A stretch of DNA of 64,000 nucleotides from Bacteriovoracaceae bacterium (GTDB lineage: Bacteria; Bdellovibrionota; Bacteriovoracia; Bacteriovoracales; Bacteriovoracaceae): the NCBI GenBank assembly GCA_018675575.1, contig JABGXW010000145.1, forward strand, positions 1 through 64,000. The letters are read 5' to 3'. The position numbers and the translations under genes were made by a program. The notes beneath the pieces are model-generated. The model ran no database searches. It was not told where the DNA came from and saw nothing but the letters and a program-made list of their open reading frames with translations. The first letter of the stretch is position 1. The number at the start of each line of letters is the position of its first letter. This document shows positions 25,034-32,746 of this stretch, piece by piece.

Positions 25034-26498
25034 AGGCCATAATCCTCTCTGTTAACTGAATTTTACTATTATCTTTAAATAGTTCTCCGAGAATAGGAAA
25101 TTTTGAAAGATATGGTAAGAGCTGTTCTTCTGTTCCAATATGTAATGAGTTTGAAGTGAAGATATTGATAGTTTTCTTTAAATTAATATATATTGAAGAC
25201 TCACTTTGAGAATTTGAAAAACGTGAACTCTTAGGATTAGACGACTTTGAAAATTTAATTGTATATTTAAGCTGATAAGTTCTTCCCATAGATTTCAGGT
25301 GAGTACTTATGTTAAATCCAGAAAACTTCCAAGAAGAAATAGCGCTTCCATCCTTAGAATTTGTATTTTTAAATAATGTTTCAGCACCTATCTTAAGTAT
25401 AGTCTTTTCCTCAAGAGTCATAACTACTTCATGAGTTCCCATGGTTTGTAGAAAGTAATTACTTCCTTCTAGTTTGAACTTATTATCGTTAATTAAACTA
25501 TTCCAATTGTTATTTAATAATTGAGAGATTCTAGAAGAAATACGAGAGAAGCCTTTTTTTAATGATTCAGACTCAGTTGTTGCCAATTTATAGAACCTTA
25601 TCTTTAAAATATAATTTTGTTTTTGTTTATGACTTAACGTCTTTATAAATGTTATGAGATATCTTTTTTCTAGGTCTTTATAAAAGCTTTTATTAATGTG
25701 GTTAGAAATTGTGCAAATAATATTCAATAATGAAGAGTTACAACTTATGTAGTCTTCATATGAGTTAAAAAATCGGGAATAGATGGACATAATGATTTTG
25801 TTTTTAAGCTTTATACCGAGCTTAACTTTTAACAATAACTTCTTTAAATTTTCTTTTTCAAGATGTTTTAGATAATAATAGCTTTGAAGATCAGAGACTT
25901 CTCCAGTTGCTATAATAAGTGGTCCAGCCAGTCTTATGTCTAGATTCATTTCTTTAAGGGTTTCTCCTATATGTAAAATTTTTAGTTGGCGTTTTTTTTC
26001 TAAAACATAAACTTTGTAGGTTTTTTTCAATTTCTTTGACCAGATGACAAGTTCCGTATAACCCAACTTAAGTCCTTTAATGATAATCGTATTGATTTTC
26101 TTCTTATGCTTATGGCCTATGATGGTGGTATTTGTGACTGTAAACTTCGATATTTGAGAATATTTTATCTCCTTATGCTCTCCAATTGATAAGAGTAGTG
26201 TCGTTCTTTCAGTATCTTGAGCACTCTTTGCATGAGCCGCCATGACGCAAAGGGCCAGGGCCAAGAGTAATGCTTTGACAGCATATATAAGTATAGGTAA
26301 AAACTTAGTTCTGAAAATGTTAACAAGCTTAAAAACCTTGATTTTGTGGAGTTGGAAAATGGTTTCAAATACTAAAATAACTAAATTAAGAAGATCAAAT
26401 AAGAAAGTTAAAATGGGCAAGAGAAGAAAGTCGTTGAACAATAATAAAGGTACAACTCCAAAATTTACAATCCATTTAGAAAAAAAATAACTAATCAT
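25011..26498 (-). CDS. CpaC/RcpA-type secretin-like protein
   Basis: Predicted outer-membrane channel component of the Tad pilus, 495 residues. After a signal-like LLALALCVMAAHAKSA (about 78-93) comes the pilus-protein N-terminal domain (LLLSIGEHKEI through LKLGYTELVIWSKK). The C-terminus has the secretin ending FPILGELFKDNSKIQLTER followed by MAYVKLEYI. The middle is Lys/Ser-rich and diverged. ATG 26498 has AAGGA eight bases upstream, but this gives an unusual ~75-residue hydrophobic N-terminal extension before the signal sequence. A plus-strand small gene lies antisense to that extension, so the true start may be further in. Confidence 0.7.
   Translation of the reverse strand: MISYFFSKWIVNFGVVPLLLFNDFLLLPILTFLFDLLNLVILVFETIFQLHKIKVFKLVNIFRTKFLPILIYAVKALLLALALCVMAAHAKSAQDTERTTLLLSIGEHKEIKYSQISKFTVTNTTIIGHKHKKKINTIIIKGLKLGYTELVIWSKKLKKTYKVYVLEKKRQLKILHIGETLKEMNLDIRLAGPLIIATGEVSDLQSYYYLKHLEKENLKKLLLKVKLGIKLKNKIIMSIYSRFFNSYEDYISCNSSLLNIICTISNHINKSFYKDLEKRYLITFIKTLSHKQKQNYILKIRFYKLATTESESLKKGFSRISSRISQLLNNNWNSLINDNKFKLEGSNYFLQTMGTHEVVMTLEEKTILKIGAETLFKNTNSKDGSAISSWKFSGFNISTHLKSMGRTYQLKYTIKFSKSSNPKSSRFSNSQSESSIYINLKKTINIFTSNSLHIGTEEQLLPYLSKFPILGELFKDNSKIQLTERIMAYVKLEYI
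26275..26303 (+). promoter_or_regulatory. Candidate promoter of the antisense small gene
   Basis: Consensus TTGACA (26275-26280), a 17-base spacer and TAAAAA (26298-26303) on the plus strand, 56 bp before the 26359 start. It lies inside the secretin gene, antisense to its signal-peptide codons. Confidence 0.5.
26359..26490 (+). CDS. Small very basic protein, antisense to the secretin gene
   Basis: A 43-residue protein (MVSNTKITKLRRSNKK to FTIHLEKK) with about a third Lys/Arg. It has its own signals: a TTGACA-17-TAAAAA promoter at 26275, GGAG seven bases before ATG 26359, and an 8-bp terminator hairpin with a long T run 29 bases past the stop. Codon use is that of the window (AAA, AGA, TTA). 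It overlaps the hydrophobic 5' extension of the minus-strand secretin gene. I do not recognise the family; the composition suggests nucleic-acid or ribosome binding. The complete set of signals is the main evidence that it is real; an antisense RNA is the alternative. Confidence 0.5.
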   Translation: MVSNTKITKLRRSNKKVKMGKRRKSLNNNKGTTPKFTIHLEKK

Positions 26499-26519
26499 AT
26501 TATTTCCTTTTTATATTGG

Positions 26520-26553
26520 AGCCTTTCTATATGAAAGGCTTTTTTATTTTTTT
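26520..26553 (+). terminator. Strong intrinsic terminator on the plus strand
   Basis: Perfect 8-bp stem AGCCTTTC (26520-26527) / GAAAGGCT (26533-26540), loop TATAT, then TTTTTATTTTTTT (26541-26553). The T run follows only in the plus direction, although the annotated pilus genes on both sides are minus strand. It fits the small gene ending at 26490. Confidence 0.7.
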
Positions 26554-26843
26554 AAGTGTGCAAAACTCCTTTTCAGAACATCCCTGTCTTGATTAATAAT
26601 TTTATATTCCGAATTCTTGTTAATACATATATGTAGAATCGTTGATTTGTCTGAGACACAAGGAATTTCTTTATTATTTAAAACAATTGCTTTAGAAGGT
26701 ATTGCGTGCTGATCTATAAGTATCTTTTTTATTCGATGAGCATTCTCATAATCTTTTTGTTGAAATGTAATGACAAAAAGTGTTCTCGCTTGAGTCTGGA
26801 TAGAAAATAGTAGCAGGAATAAATATTTAAAATATAAGTTCAT
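26544..26843 (-). CDS. Small secreted hypothetical protein of the Tad locus
   Basis: A 99-residue protein with an N-terminal signal sequence (MNLYFKYLFLLLFSIQTQA, cut near ARTLF). The mature part is a mixed alpha/beta sequence with two cysteines (IPCVSD and ICINKN). Its 5' end overlaps the upstream lipoprotein gene by 17 bp, so it belongs to the pilus operon. Function unknown; a periplasmic pilus-assembly role is inferred from position only. Confidence 0.65.
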   Translation of the reverse strand: MNLYFKYLFLLLFSIQTQARTLFVITFQQKDYENAHRIKKILIDQHAIPSKAIVLNNKEIPCVSDKSTILHICINKNSEYKIINQDRDVLKRSFAHLKK

Positions 26844-27243
26844 AGTATTTCCTTTTGTTTTTGTTGATTATTTTCGCCTGGGTAAAATATGGGAGTATCT
26901 TTAAACTTTGTTCGTCAGTATTAACAATTTTTGACAAGTCGCTACTCAGTATTTCTATTCTTGATGTCGTAAGATCGTTAAGGTTGTTATGTGATATCTT
27001 AATACTATGCAACCACGCTTTTCTGATAATAATTTTATTATTATTATTTAAAATGGTAATTGCCATGGGAGTGGATATATTTGTTGTATCTAAATATATT
27101 TTAGTTTGAATGATTATTTTTTTATGATGAGCACTTTTAAATGGATACCAATTTGATTTTACAGGAAGAGCCTTACTTGTCTGACACGCCGAAATACAAT
27201 ACACAATAATATTTGTAATAAGTAACATCAATAATAATTTCAT
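26827..27243 (-). CDS. Predicted lipoprotein of the Tad locus
   Basis: A 138-residue predicted lipoprotein starting at ATG 27243 (MKLLLMLLITNIIVY) with a lipobox-like ISAC. An in-frame ATG at 27318 would add 25 charged residues before the signal and overlap the upstream gene. AAAGAG lies about eight bases before 27243. The mature part has alternating beta-like stretches and no recognised domain. Tad loci usually encode a lipoprotein; the position fits, but sequence similarity to TadD was not seen. Confidence 0.6.
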   Translation of the reverse strand: MKLLLMLLITNIIVYCISACQTSKALPVKSNWYPFKSAHHKKIIIQTKIYLDTTNISTPMAITILNNNNKIIIRKAWLHSIKISHNNLNDLTTSRIEILSSDLSKIVNTDEQSLKILPYFTQAKIINKNKRKYYELIF

Positions 27244-27289
27244 TCGATAACTCTTTTTTAAATGATGTTCTTTACTTTTCCAATGAGCC

Positions 27290-27553
27290 TCAATTGATTC
27301 GATTCCATTCATAGACAAACTCCTTTAGAACAAGTGCTTTTTGATTTTCAATTTTTTCAAAAATGTAAATTAATGAAATTAGTATGCTTAAAATAATGGT
27401 AAACCATAGCGTAGTTTGGATAACTTGGTATCCAGACTCATTAAATGAGAAACTTTTGATTTTGGACTTTGAGTGGATGTTTTTGCGTTGTAAGAGAGAA
27501 TGATCCTCTCTTCCCTGAAATCTCCTAAAAAAAAGTGATAGGTAAATGACCAT
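27290..27553 (-). CDS. TadE-like pseudopilin (short)
   Basis: An 87-residue protein with the pseudopilin layout: a basic N-terminal stretch, then FNESGYQVIQTTLWFTII leading into a ~20-residue hydrophobic helix and a short tail. The Glu next to the hydrophobic helix fits TadE-type prepilins. The only start in frame is ATG 27553, so the gene overlaps the 3' part of the preceding pseudopilin gene by 166 bp in another frame. No good ribosome site is seen; a T8 run just after the start (27529-27536) could allow a -1 frameshift from the upstream frame instead. Confidence 0.6.
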   Translation of the reverse strand: MVIYLSLFFRRFQGREDHSLLQRKNIHSKSKIKSFSFNESGYQVIQTTLWFTIILSILISLIYIFEKIENQKALVLKEFVYEWNRIN

Positions 27554-28044
27554 TTCGTTTTTTTTAATATCGTTGTCCCATTTTGTCGTCGTTTAAAAGA
27601 GAATATTTTCACTCTTTGATATGGACTATTTCTAATGAATTGATAGGGGCTTGTCAGGGAGCAAAACTTTGAAGTGAAAATATTTTTCATATATGAAACA
27701 AAGATAATATTTTGTGAAATTTGGGCCGTTCTCATCGCCATTTGAGCATGGACCCGAGAAGCAGGTACTAATGATAAATAATATGATGCTTTAATTACCT
27801 TGTTAAGATGAGCAATTCTCGCTTGATATTTATCTGTCGAAACATACAGAAACTTAAAGCATAGATGTTTATGAGTCCGTTCTCTTAGTTGATTGAGAGT
27901 CTTCATATTATTTAGAATAAATAGGCTCCATAAACTTATTGACATAAGAACAAGTAAAATTCCAATAAATGAGATCTCGCCCAATTCATTAGAATTTTGA
28001 TGGCCATAATTTATGTATATTAAATTTTTGAACATTTGAGCCAT
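27388..28044 (-). CDS. TadE/TadG-like pseudopilin
   Basis: A 218-residue protein starting MAQMFKNLIYINYGHQNS, then ELGEISFIGILLVLMSISLW, a Glu-bearing hydrophobic helix as in TadE/TadG-type minor pilins. A helical region with KHLCFKFLYVSTDKYQ and a polar C-terminal part follow. Its 5' end overlaps the small secreted-protein gene by 56 bp and its 3' third overlaps the 87-residue pseudopilin gene in another frame. The C-terminal ~50 residues (after the T8 run) are less convincing and could be an out-of-frame product. Confidence 0.6.
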   Translation of the reverse strand: MAQMFKNLIYINYGHQNSNELGEISFIGILLVLMSISLWSLFILNNMKTLNQLRERTHKHLCFKFLYVSTDKYQARIAHLNKVIKASYYLSLVPASRVHAQMAMRTAQISQNIIFVSYMKNIFTSKFCSLTSPYQFIRNSPYQRVKIFSFKRRQNGTTILKKTKWSFTYHFFLGDFREERIILSYNAKTSTQSPKSKVSHLMSLDTKLSKLRYGLPLF

Positions 28045-28270
28045 CTTTTAAATGAATTAAATTCAGTTTGCTTATCATCTTCATTTTATTTTTACACCGT
28101 CTTAATTTTACGGAATAATTTTTAGTAGGTTTATAAATCTCATGTAGAAATAATTTGTGAAGAAACTCTTTTTGATTTACTTGACAGTTTATTTCAACAA
28201 CCATTTTTCCGAACACATGGATTTGAATAAGTAAAAACTGGATACAAACTACAAAAGCTAAAACTTTCAT
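27989..28270 (-). CDS. Small secreted basic protein of the Tad locus
   Basis: A 93-residue protein with a signal sequence (MKVLAFVVCIQFLLIQIHVFG) and a basic mature part with two cysteines (INCQVN and LRRCKN). GAGG stands about nine bases before ATG 28270. It lies between the pilin gene and the larger pseudopilin gene, overlapping the latter by 56 bp. No family recognised. Confidence 0.6.
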   Translation of the reverse strand: MKVLAFVVCIQFLLIQIHVFGKMVVEINCQVNQKEFLHKLFLHEIYKPTKNYSVKLRRCKNKMKMISKLNLIHLKDGSNVQKFNIHKLWPSKF

Positions 28271-28330
28271 CTTGGTACCTCATCAATCAATTTATTGATA
28301 AAATGTAATTTAAGAATCTCTAAAAAAACT

Positions 28331-28510
28331 TTACTTCAATGGTAAATTTGTGACAATTTGCTCTTTCATATTATTTATTCTTTTTTGGACCACCAGTCCA
28401 AATTGTTTGACAGCGACAAGGCAAAAAATACCTACGAGGCTAGCAATAATCACATACTCCAAGACTCCTTGCCCTTTTTGATTTTTAAGAATTTTTAGTT
28501 TTTGTCTCAT
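28331..28510 (-). CDS. flp: Flp-type pilin (major subunit of the Tad pilus)
   Basis: A 59-residue prepilin. The N-terminus MRQKLKILKNQKGQG is short and basic, and the processing site reads KGQG-VLEYV with the conserved Glu-Tyr pair of Flp pilins. A hydrophobic helix follows (IIASLVGIFCLVAV), then a short polar tail. AGAAGGAAATTA before ATG 28510 is a strong ribosome site. It is the first gene of the minus-strand locus continuing with pseudopilins, lipoprotein, secretin and CpaF. The motif, length and context together make this assignment strong, although the reading frame is short. Confidence 0.88.
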   Translation of the reverse strand: MRQKLKILKNQKGQGVLEYVIIASLVGIFCLVAVKQFGLVVQKRINNMKEQIVTNLPLK

Positions 28511-28695
28511 TAATTTCCTTCTGTAAAATTGAACGAACTTTATAGACGGTCTTCAAGAACATCAAAAGTATTGAAAACGTAAATATTTAAAAACATTAAG
28601 CGAGGTCAATAGTCGGTTAATGTTTTTGCTTTTACAAGATTAGTAATTGGTAAAAAGGTGATTGCATCAAATACTCTAAACGCTTAAAATAAGAT
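28511..28695. other. Divergent intergenic region between pilin and SPOR genes
   Basis: 185 bp between the Flp pilin gene and the SPOR-domain gene. It should hold both promoters, but I find no pair of hexamers with good spacing on either strand; only the pilin ribosome site AAGGAAATTA is clear. Confidence 0.3.
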
Positions 28696-29334
28696 ATGGA
28701 CGAAAAATCAAATCTTTATGTTTTTGAAAAAAAGGAAATATTTCTTCTTTTTTTATTTATGATTCTTATAGCACTCACATCATTTGTGTTTGGCGTCAAA
28801 ATGGGAAAAAATTATTCATATAAATCTGCTGGTCTCACAACAGAAGACAGAACAAATGTCGATCTACTTTCAGGTCAAGAGGAAGATGTTAATAACACTC
28901 TAGAAAAAACCAATAAAGTGGATGAAGAAGAATTAAGAAAAGCAATGCATGAATCACTTAAAAAGAAAATAATGGATGAAATGACAAAAAATCCGGCCAT
29001 GCCAATTGCAACGCCCTCCCCGATTGTAACCCCAATAGCGGAAGTTGCCGAGACTGCAAAAGAGACAGCTTCAAATAATTCAGATAAATTCACCGGAAAA
29101 TTTACAATACAACTAAGCTCACATCGATCTAAAGACGAAGCCACTGAGTTTTCCAATGGATTCACGGCAAGAGGATATGACCCAATAGTTAATGAAGTAG
29201 AATTAAAGGGAAAAGGCACTTGGTATAGAGTCAGTCTCGGTGTCTTTGACAATGTGTCAGAAGCAAAAGAATACATCTTGAAAGAAAAAGAACTCTTTCA
29301 AGGTCAAGATTACGTCATAGGGCGCTTTGATTAA
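28696..29334 (+). CDS. SPOR-domain membrane protein
   Basis: Predicted division-site or septal-peptidoglycan protein of the DedD/FtsN type. 212 residues: short cytoplasmic N-terminus, one membrane segment (about 15-37, LLFLFMILIALTSFVFG), an acidic linker, then a C-terminal SPOR domain of ~75 residues with FTIQLSSHRSKDEA and WYRVSLGVFD. SPOR domains bind denuded septal glycan. It precedes manC but has no obvious link to it. Confidence 0.85.
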   Translation: MDEKSNLYVFEKKEIFLLFLFMILIALTSFVFGVKMGKNYSYKSAGLTTEDRTNVDLLSGQEEDVNNTLEKTNKVDEEELRKAMHESLKKKIMDEMTKNPAMPIATPSPIVTPIAEVAETAKETASNNSDKFTGKFTIQLSSHRSKDEATEFSNGFTARGYDPIVNEVELKGKGTWYRVSLGVFDNVSEAKEYILKEKELFQGQDYVIGRFD

Positions 29335-29381
29335 AGGTCTTCAAAATATTATAATTGACTAAATTTAAAATTGGAAAATTC

Positions 29382-30458
29382 ATGAATGACGAATTCAATT
29401 CTTTTGTATTAGTTATGGCCGGTGGACAAGGAACAAGATTTTGGCCCGAGTCTACTTCTAAAAAACCTAAACAATATCTATCTTTAAACTCCAGTAAATC
29501 ACTACTAGAAGAAACTCTTAGAAGATTTGATGGTCTTGTACCAAGTAAACACTCCTATGTTGTAACTGTAAAGTCACAAGAAAAATTAGCAAATGATTGT
29601 TCAAAAAATCTTATTGCTAATAATGGATTAATTTTTGAACCCTCAGGGAGAAACACAGCTCCATGTATATTATTAGCATTAGCAAAATTAGAGGCAAAAG
29701 GAGCTATGGACTCAGACCTCATGGCCATTGTTCCAAGTGACCATGTCATTTTAAACCAAAAGGGATTTCAAAGGACTGTTTCTAAGGCCTACAAATTAGC
29801 TTCAGACAATAATAAAATCGTCACCATTGGAATTAAACCAAACTTTCCTCATACTGGTTATGGATATATCCGAAAGGGCCAGGCAGTCAAAGAAGGTTCA
29901 TTTGGAGTATTTGATTTTGTTGAAAAACCAGACTTTGAAACAGCAAAATCATATCTTGCATCAGGTGAGTATTATTGGAATGCAGGTATGTTTGTCACAA
30001 GCTTAAAAACCTTAAAGAACGAATTTAAAACCCACGCACCAGACATGTATGAATACTATCAAGGTTTGGTAGAATCTAATGATGATGATATTGTTAAAAT
30101 TTATTCAAAAATTCGAAAAGAATCTATTGATTATGCTGTTATGGAAAAGTCTAAAAACGTTTATGTGCAAGAGGCTGAATTTGATTGGAATGATTTGGGT
30201 TCTTGGGATGCTCTTGAAACAGTCATTGACCAATGTGATGATAATGTCACTGTTCACAATAATGATCATTATTATCACGAAGCTGCAGGTAATGTTGTTT
30301 TTGCCCCAGGAAAATTTGTGAGCCTCCAATATGTAAATGACCTCATCATAGTTGATAACGATGATGTACTGATGATATTACCAAAAGATCGTGCCCAAGA
30401 AGTTAAGAAAATAGTTGAATATGTTAAATCGACTCCCTTGAAAGAGAGACTGACCTGA
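29382..30458 (+). CDS. manC: Mannose-1-phosphate guanylyltransferase
   Basis: Makes GDP-mannose from mannose-1-phosphate and GTP for envelope polysaccharide. 358 residues from ATG 29382 (MNDEFNSF), preferred over TTG 29355 because TTGGAAA precedes it at suitable distance. Signature VMAGGQGTRFWPES with KKPKQYL, then VPSDHVI, the GYGYIRKG segment and FDWNDLGSWDAL. Only the pyrophosphorylase domain is present; the C-terminal isomerase domain of bifunctional ManC/AlgA is absent. Confidence 0.9.
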   Translation: MNDEFNSFVLVMAGGQGTRFWPESTSKKPKQYLSLNSSKSLLEETLRRFDGLVPSKHSYVVTVKSQEKLANDCSKNLIANNGLIFEPSGRNTAPCILLALAKLEAKGAMDSDLMAIVPSDHVILNQKGFQRTVSKAYKLASDNNKIVTIGIKPNFPHTGYGYIRKGQAVKEGSFGVFDFVEKPDFETAKSYLASGEYYWNAGMFVTSLKTLKNEFKTHAPDMYEYYQGLVESNDDDIVKIYSKIRKESIDYAVMEKSKNVYVQEAEFDWNDLGSWDALETVIDQCDDNVTVHNNDHYYHEAAGNVVFAPGKFVSLQYVNDLIIVDNDDVLMILPKDRAQEVKKIVEYVKSTPLKERLT

Positions 30459-30485
30459 TATCTTATTTGTCTGTGAAAAACATGA

Positions 30486-30674
30486 AGCTTTACTGTTGAA
30501 CGCTTCATAAAAATAGAATTAAAAAGTCTTTACAATCGTTCTGATAGAAATACTTGGGCACTAACTCAAAGAAATGACCTGTGCACAATCTTTACAGGTG
30601 CAATGGGCTTTGCAGTTTATTTAATAAACTATTATATAGGAGATGAAAGGCTTCCAATTCTAGAGCCGATTTGA
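30486..30674 (+). pseudogene. Possible gene remnant without start codon
   Basis: The gap between manC and purB contains a plus-strand frame open for 62 codons (KIELKSLYNRSDRN to YYIGDERLPILEPI), closed upstream by TGA at 30483 and ended by TGA at 30672. Its composition is protein-like, including a hydrophobic FTGAMGFAVYLINYYIG, but no start codon precedes the Met at about codon 40. Either a 5'-truncated gene or chance. The gap also holds an ATGAAGC/GCTTCAT hairpin (30482-30508) and an ACCTGT/ACAGGT pair near 30578-30600. Confidence 0.28.
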
Positions 30675-30685
30675 GAATGAAAAAC

Positions 30686-32011
30686 TTAACTTGGTAGAGG
30701 ATAAAGATCTAACGATCGACTGAAAACTTTATCTACGTGGGCAAGATAGATATTTTTAATTTCATTAAAAGTAGGTCTAGGTAATTCTAAGACAATATTT
30801 TTTTCTTTTAATAAATTCACCAAAGTATCAAAAAATACATCTACAGAATTTTCTTTGAAACCTTCAAAAGATGATTTTTGAAGAATCTCATAAAGCTCTT
30901 CCCTTCTAAAATCTGTTTTTTGAATTAGGTGATGTAGATAATAGCTTGAGAGGTAAGTGAAGTTTTCATTTACTCTATTTTCAATTACCTCTTTGTGAAA
31001 CTCTAAATTATTAACAGTTTTTGTTAATCTTTCTACTCCATAGAGCATAAGTCCTAAATTGTCTGGAAGAAATAATCTTTCGGCACTTGAGTGAGAGATA
31101 TCTCTTTCATGCCAAAGCATAATATTTTCTTCAGCTATTTTTGCATGTGATCTTAAAACTCTCGCAATACCTGTTAGATTTTCTCCACTTATTGGATTTT
31201 TCTTATGGGGCATAATAGAAGAACCTTTTTGGCCTTTTGAAAAACCTTCATGTAGTTCGTTTACATCAGATCTATGAAGATGTCTGATTTCAACACATAA
31301 TCTTTCAATAGCACATCCAACTAGAGAATTAATCTGAGTAAGTTTTGCGATTCTGTCTCTAGGAATGACCTGAGTTGAAAGAGGTTCCACTTTTACGCCT
31401 AGTATTTTGGCTGCCATAGCTTCAGCTTCCGGATTAACAATAGTGTAATTACCCACAGCCCCTGAAAATTGAATAGTTAATTCACTTTCATAAAAAGAAA
31501 CGAGGTCTTGATAGCGACGAGCAAATTCGTTGTAATGACCTAAAAGTTTTTGCCCAAAGCTCATAGGCTCTGCATACATTCCGTGGGAGCGACCGATACA
31601 AACTACACCCTTCATTTCTGTAGCTCTGTTGTATAATGCCTTAAGAAGTCTTCTATAGGATATGATAATTATTTCTAGGCCTTCCTTTATTTGAAGAGTG
31701 AGAGAGGAATCAATAATATCAGATGAGGTCACACCAAAGTGAAAGTACTTCGCAACCTCAGGATCTAAATTTTCTGTAATCGAAGTACAAAATGCAATGA
31801 CATCATGTTTTACGGTATTTTCAATTTCAATAATTCTTTCAGGGTTAATGACTGCCTTTGCAGCTATTTTTTCACTTATACCAGTAGGAACTTTACTTCC
31901 CTCAAGAGATTTTAAAATGGCCATCTCAATATTTAGATAAGTTTCGAATTTATGTTGGTCAGTAAAAATTGAAGAAATTTCTTTTTTTTCGTACCGTGGA
32001 ATCATGGTCAT
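30686..32011 (-). CDS. purB: Adenylosuccinate lyase
   Basis: Catalyses two fumarate-releasing steps of purine synthesis (SAICAR to AICAR, adenylosuccinate to AMP). 441 residues. Fumarase/aspartase superfamily signature GSSIMPHKKNPI at about residue 262, with GRSHGMYAEP and FGVTSSDIIDSS contributing catalytic His/Ser loops. Starts MTMIPRYEKKE as usual for PurB. It begins 24 bp after the end of the outer-membrane genes on the same strand. It is distant from guaBA, the other purine genes in the window. Confidence 0.94.
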   Translation of the reverse strand: MTMIPRYEKKEISSIFTDQHKFETYLNIEMAILKSLEGSKVPTGISEKIAAKAVINPERIIEIENTVKHDVIAFCTSITENLDPEVAKYFHFGVTSSDIIDSSLTLQIKEGLEIIIISYRRLLKALYNRATEMKGVVCIGRSHGMYAEPMSFGQKLLGHYNEFARRYQDLVSFYESELTIQFSGAVGNYTIVNPEAEAMAAKILGVKVEPLSTQVIPRDRIAKLTQINSLVGCAIERLCVEIRHLHRSDVNELHEGFSKGQKGSSIMPHKKNPISGENLTGIARVLRSHAKIAEENIMLWHERDISHSSAERLFLPDNLGLMLYGVERLTKTVNNLEFHKEVIENRVNENFTYLSSYYLHHLIQKTDFRREELYEILQKSSFEGFKENSVDVFFDTLVNLLKEKNIVLELPRPTFNEIKNIYLAHVDKVFSRSLDLYPLPS

Positions 32012-32035
32012 ACCTTTTTATAAGAATAGGCCATC

Positions 32036-32746
32036 CTAAAAATAAAAAGTGAAATCAATCCCAAGTGAAACCCAAGATAAAAGTAAGTTTCTAGAAGAAC
32101 TCGATTCGCCTTCAAATTCCAACGGCTTTTTTGTGTGAATAAGGTTATAGCTCATTTTACCACCAATGTGAAAACTTTCAGAAGTTCTAGCATGAATGCC
32201 GAAATCTGCTTTTAGACCTTCTCCAGAAAATGAGTCGCCGCGAAAAGAGTCATCCACTTGATTATAGGTAATAAAGGCACCAACTGTTTCGTATAATGTA
32301 CTTGAACGAAATAAATGACGAATATAATTTGTTCTATATGAAAGGCCAATACCAAGAGTAAGAATTCCAAGGGATGATTCTTCAAGATCTTCACTTGTTG
32401 CTCCTAAAGCAGAATTATTTGTCGTGACTTGATCAAATCTGGCGGATGCTTTTGAAACTGAGAAGTCTAGCCAACCAAAACTTTTTTTGGTTCCATAAAT
32501 AAATTCAAATGTCGAAATTGTTGTGAATTCGAATATATCAGAATTAAAATGGTAAATAACTGAATATCTACCAACATCAGATTTTAAATCGTAGATTCCT
32601 CTTGTGATTCCTGTTTTAGGATCTTGTGTTGCAGATAATACTTGGGCATCAGCATCTTCTACTTCTGAAAATGTGTCCTCTAAATAGTCAGCATAAGAAA
32701 GAGAGTTATGACAAATCAGAGAAAGAACAATCAATATCTTTTTCAT
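32036..32746 (-). CDS. Putative outer-membrane beta-barrel protein
   Basis: A 236-residue exported protein: signal sequence MKKILIVLSLICHNSLSYA cut before DYLED, then repeated amphipathic beta-like strands ending in the aromatic SLGIDFTFYF, typical of outer-membrane barrels. Its ATG overlaps the stop of the TolC-like gene (ATGA), so the two are coupled. A strong AAGGAAA ribosome site precedes it. Family not recognised. Confidence 0.65.
   Translation of the reverse strand: MKKILIVLSLICHNSLSYADYLEDTFSEVEDADAQVLSATQDPKTGITRGIYDLKSDVGRYSVIYHFNSDIFEFTTISTFEFIYGTKKSFGWLDFSVSKASARFDQVTTNNSALGATSEDLEESSLGILTLGIGLSYRTNYIRHLFRSSTLYETVGAFITYNQVDDSFRGDSFSGEGLKADFGIHARTSESFHIGGKMSYNLIHTKKPLEFEGESSSSRNLLLSWVSLGIDFTFYF

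Noticed and set aside
26855-27109. An 84-codon hydrophobic plus-strand frame in the pilus locus
   Set aside because: It is antisense to the lipoprotein gene's Asn/Lys/Ile codons and has neither terminator nor ribosome site, unlike the 26359 gene.
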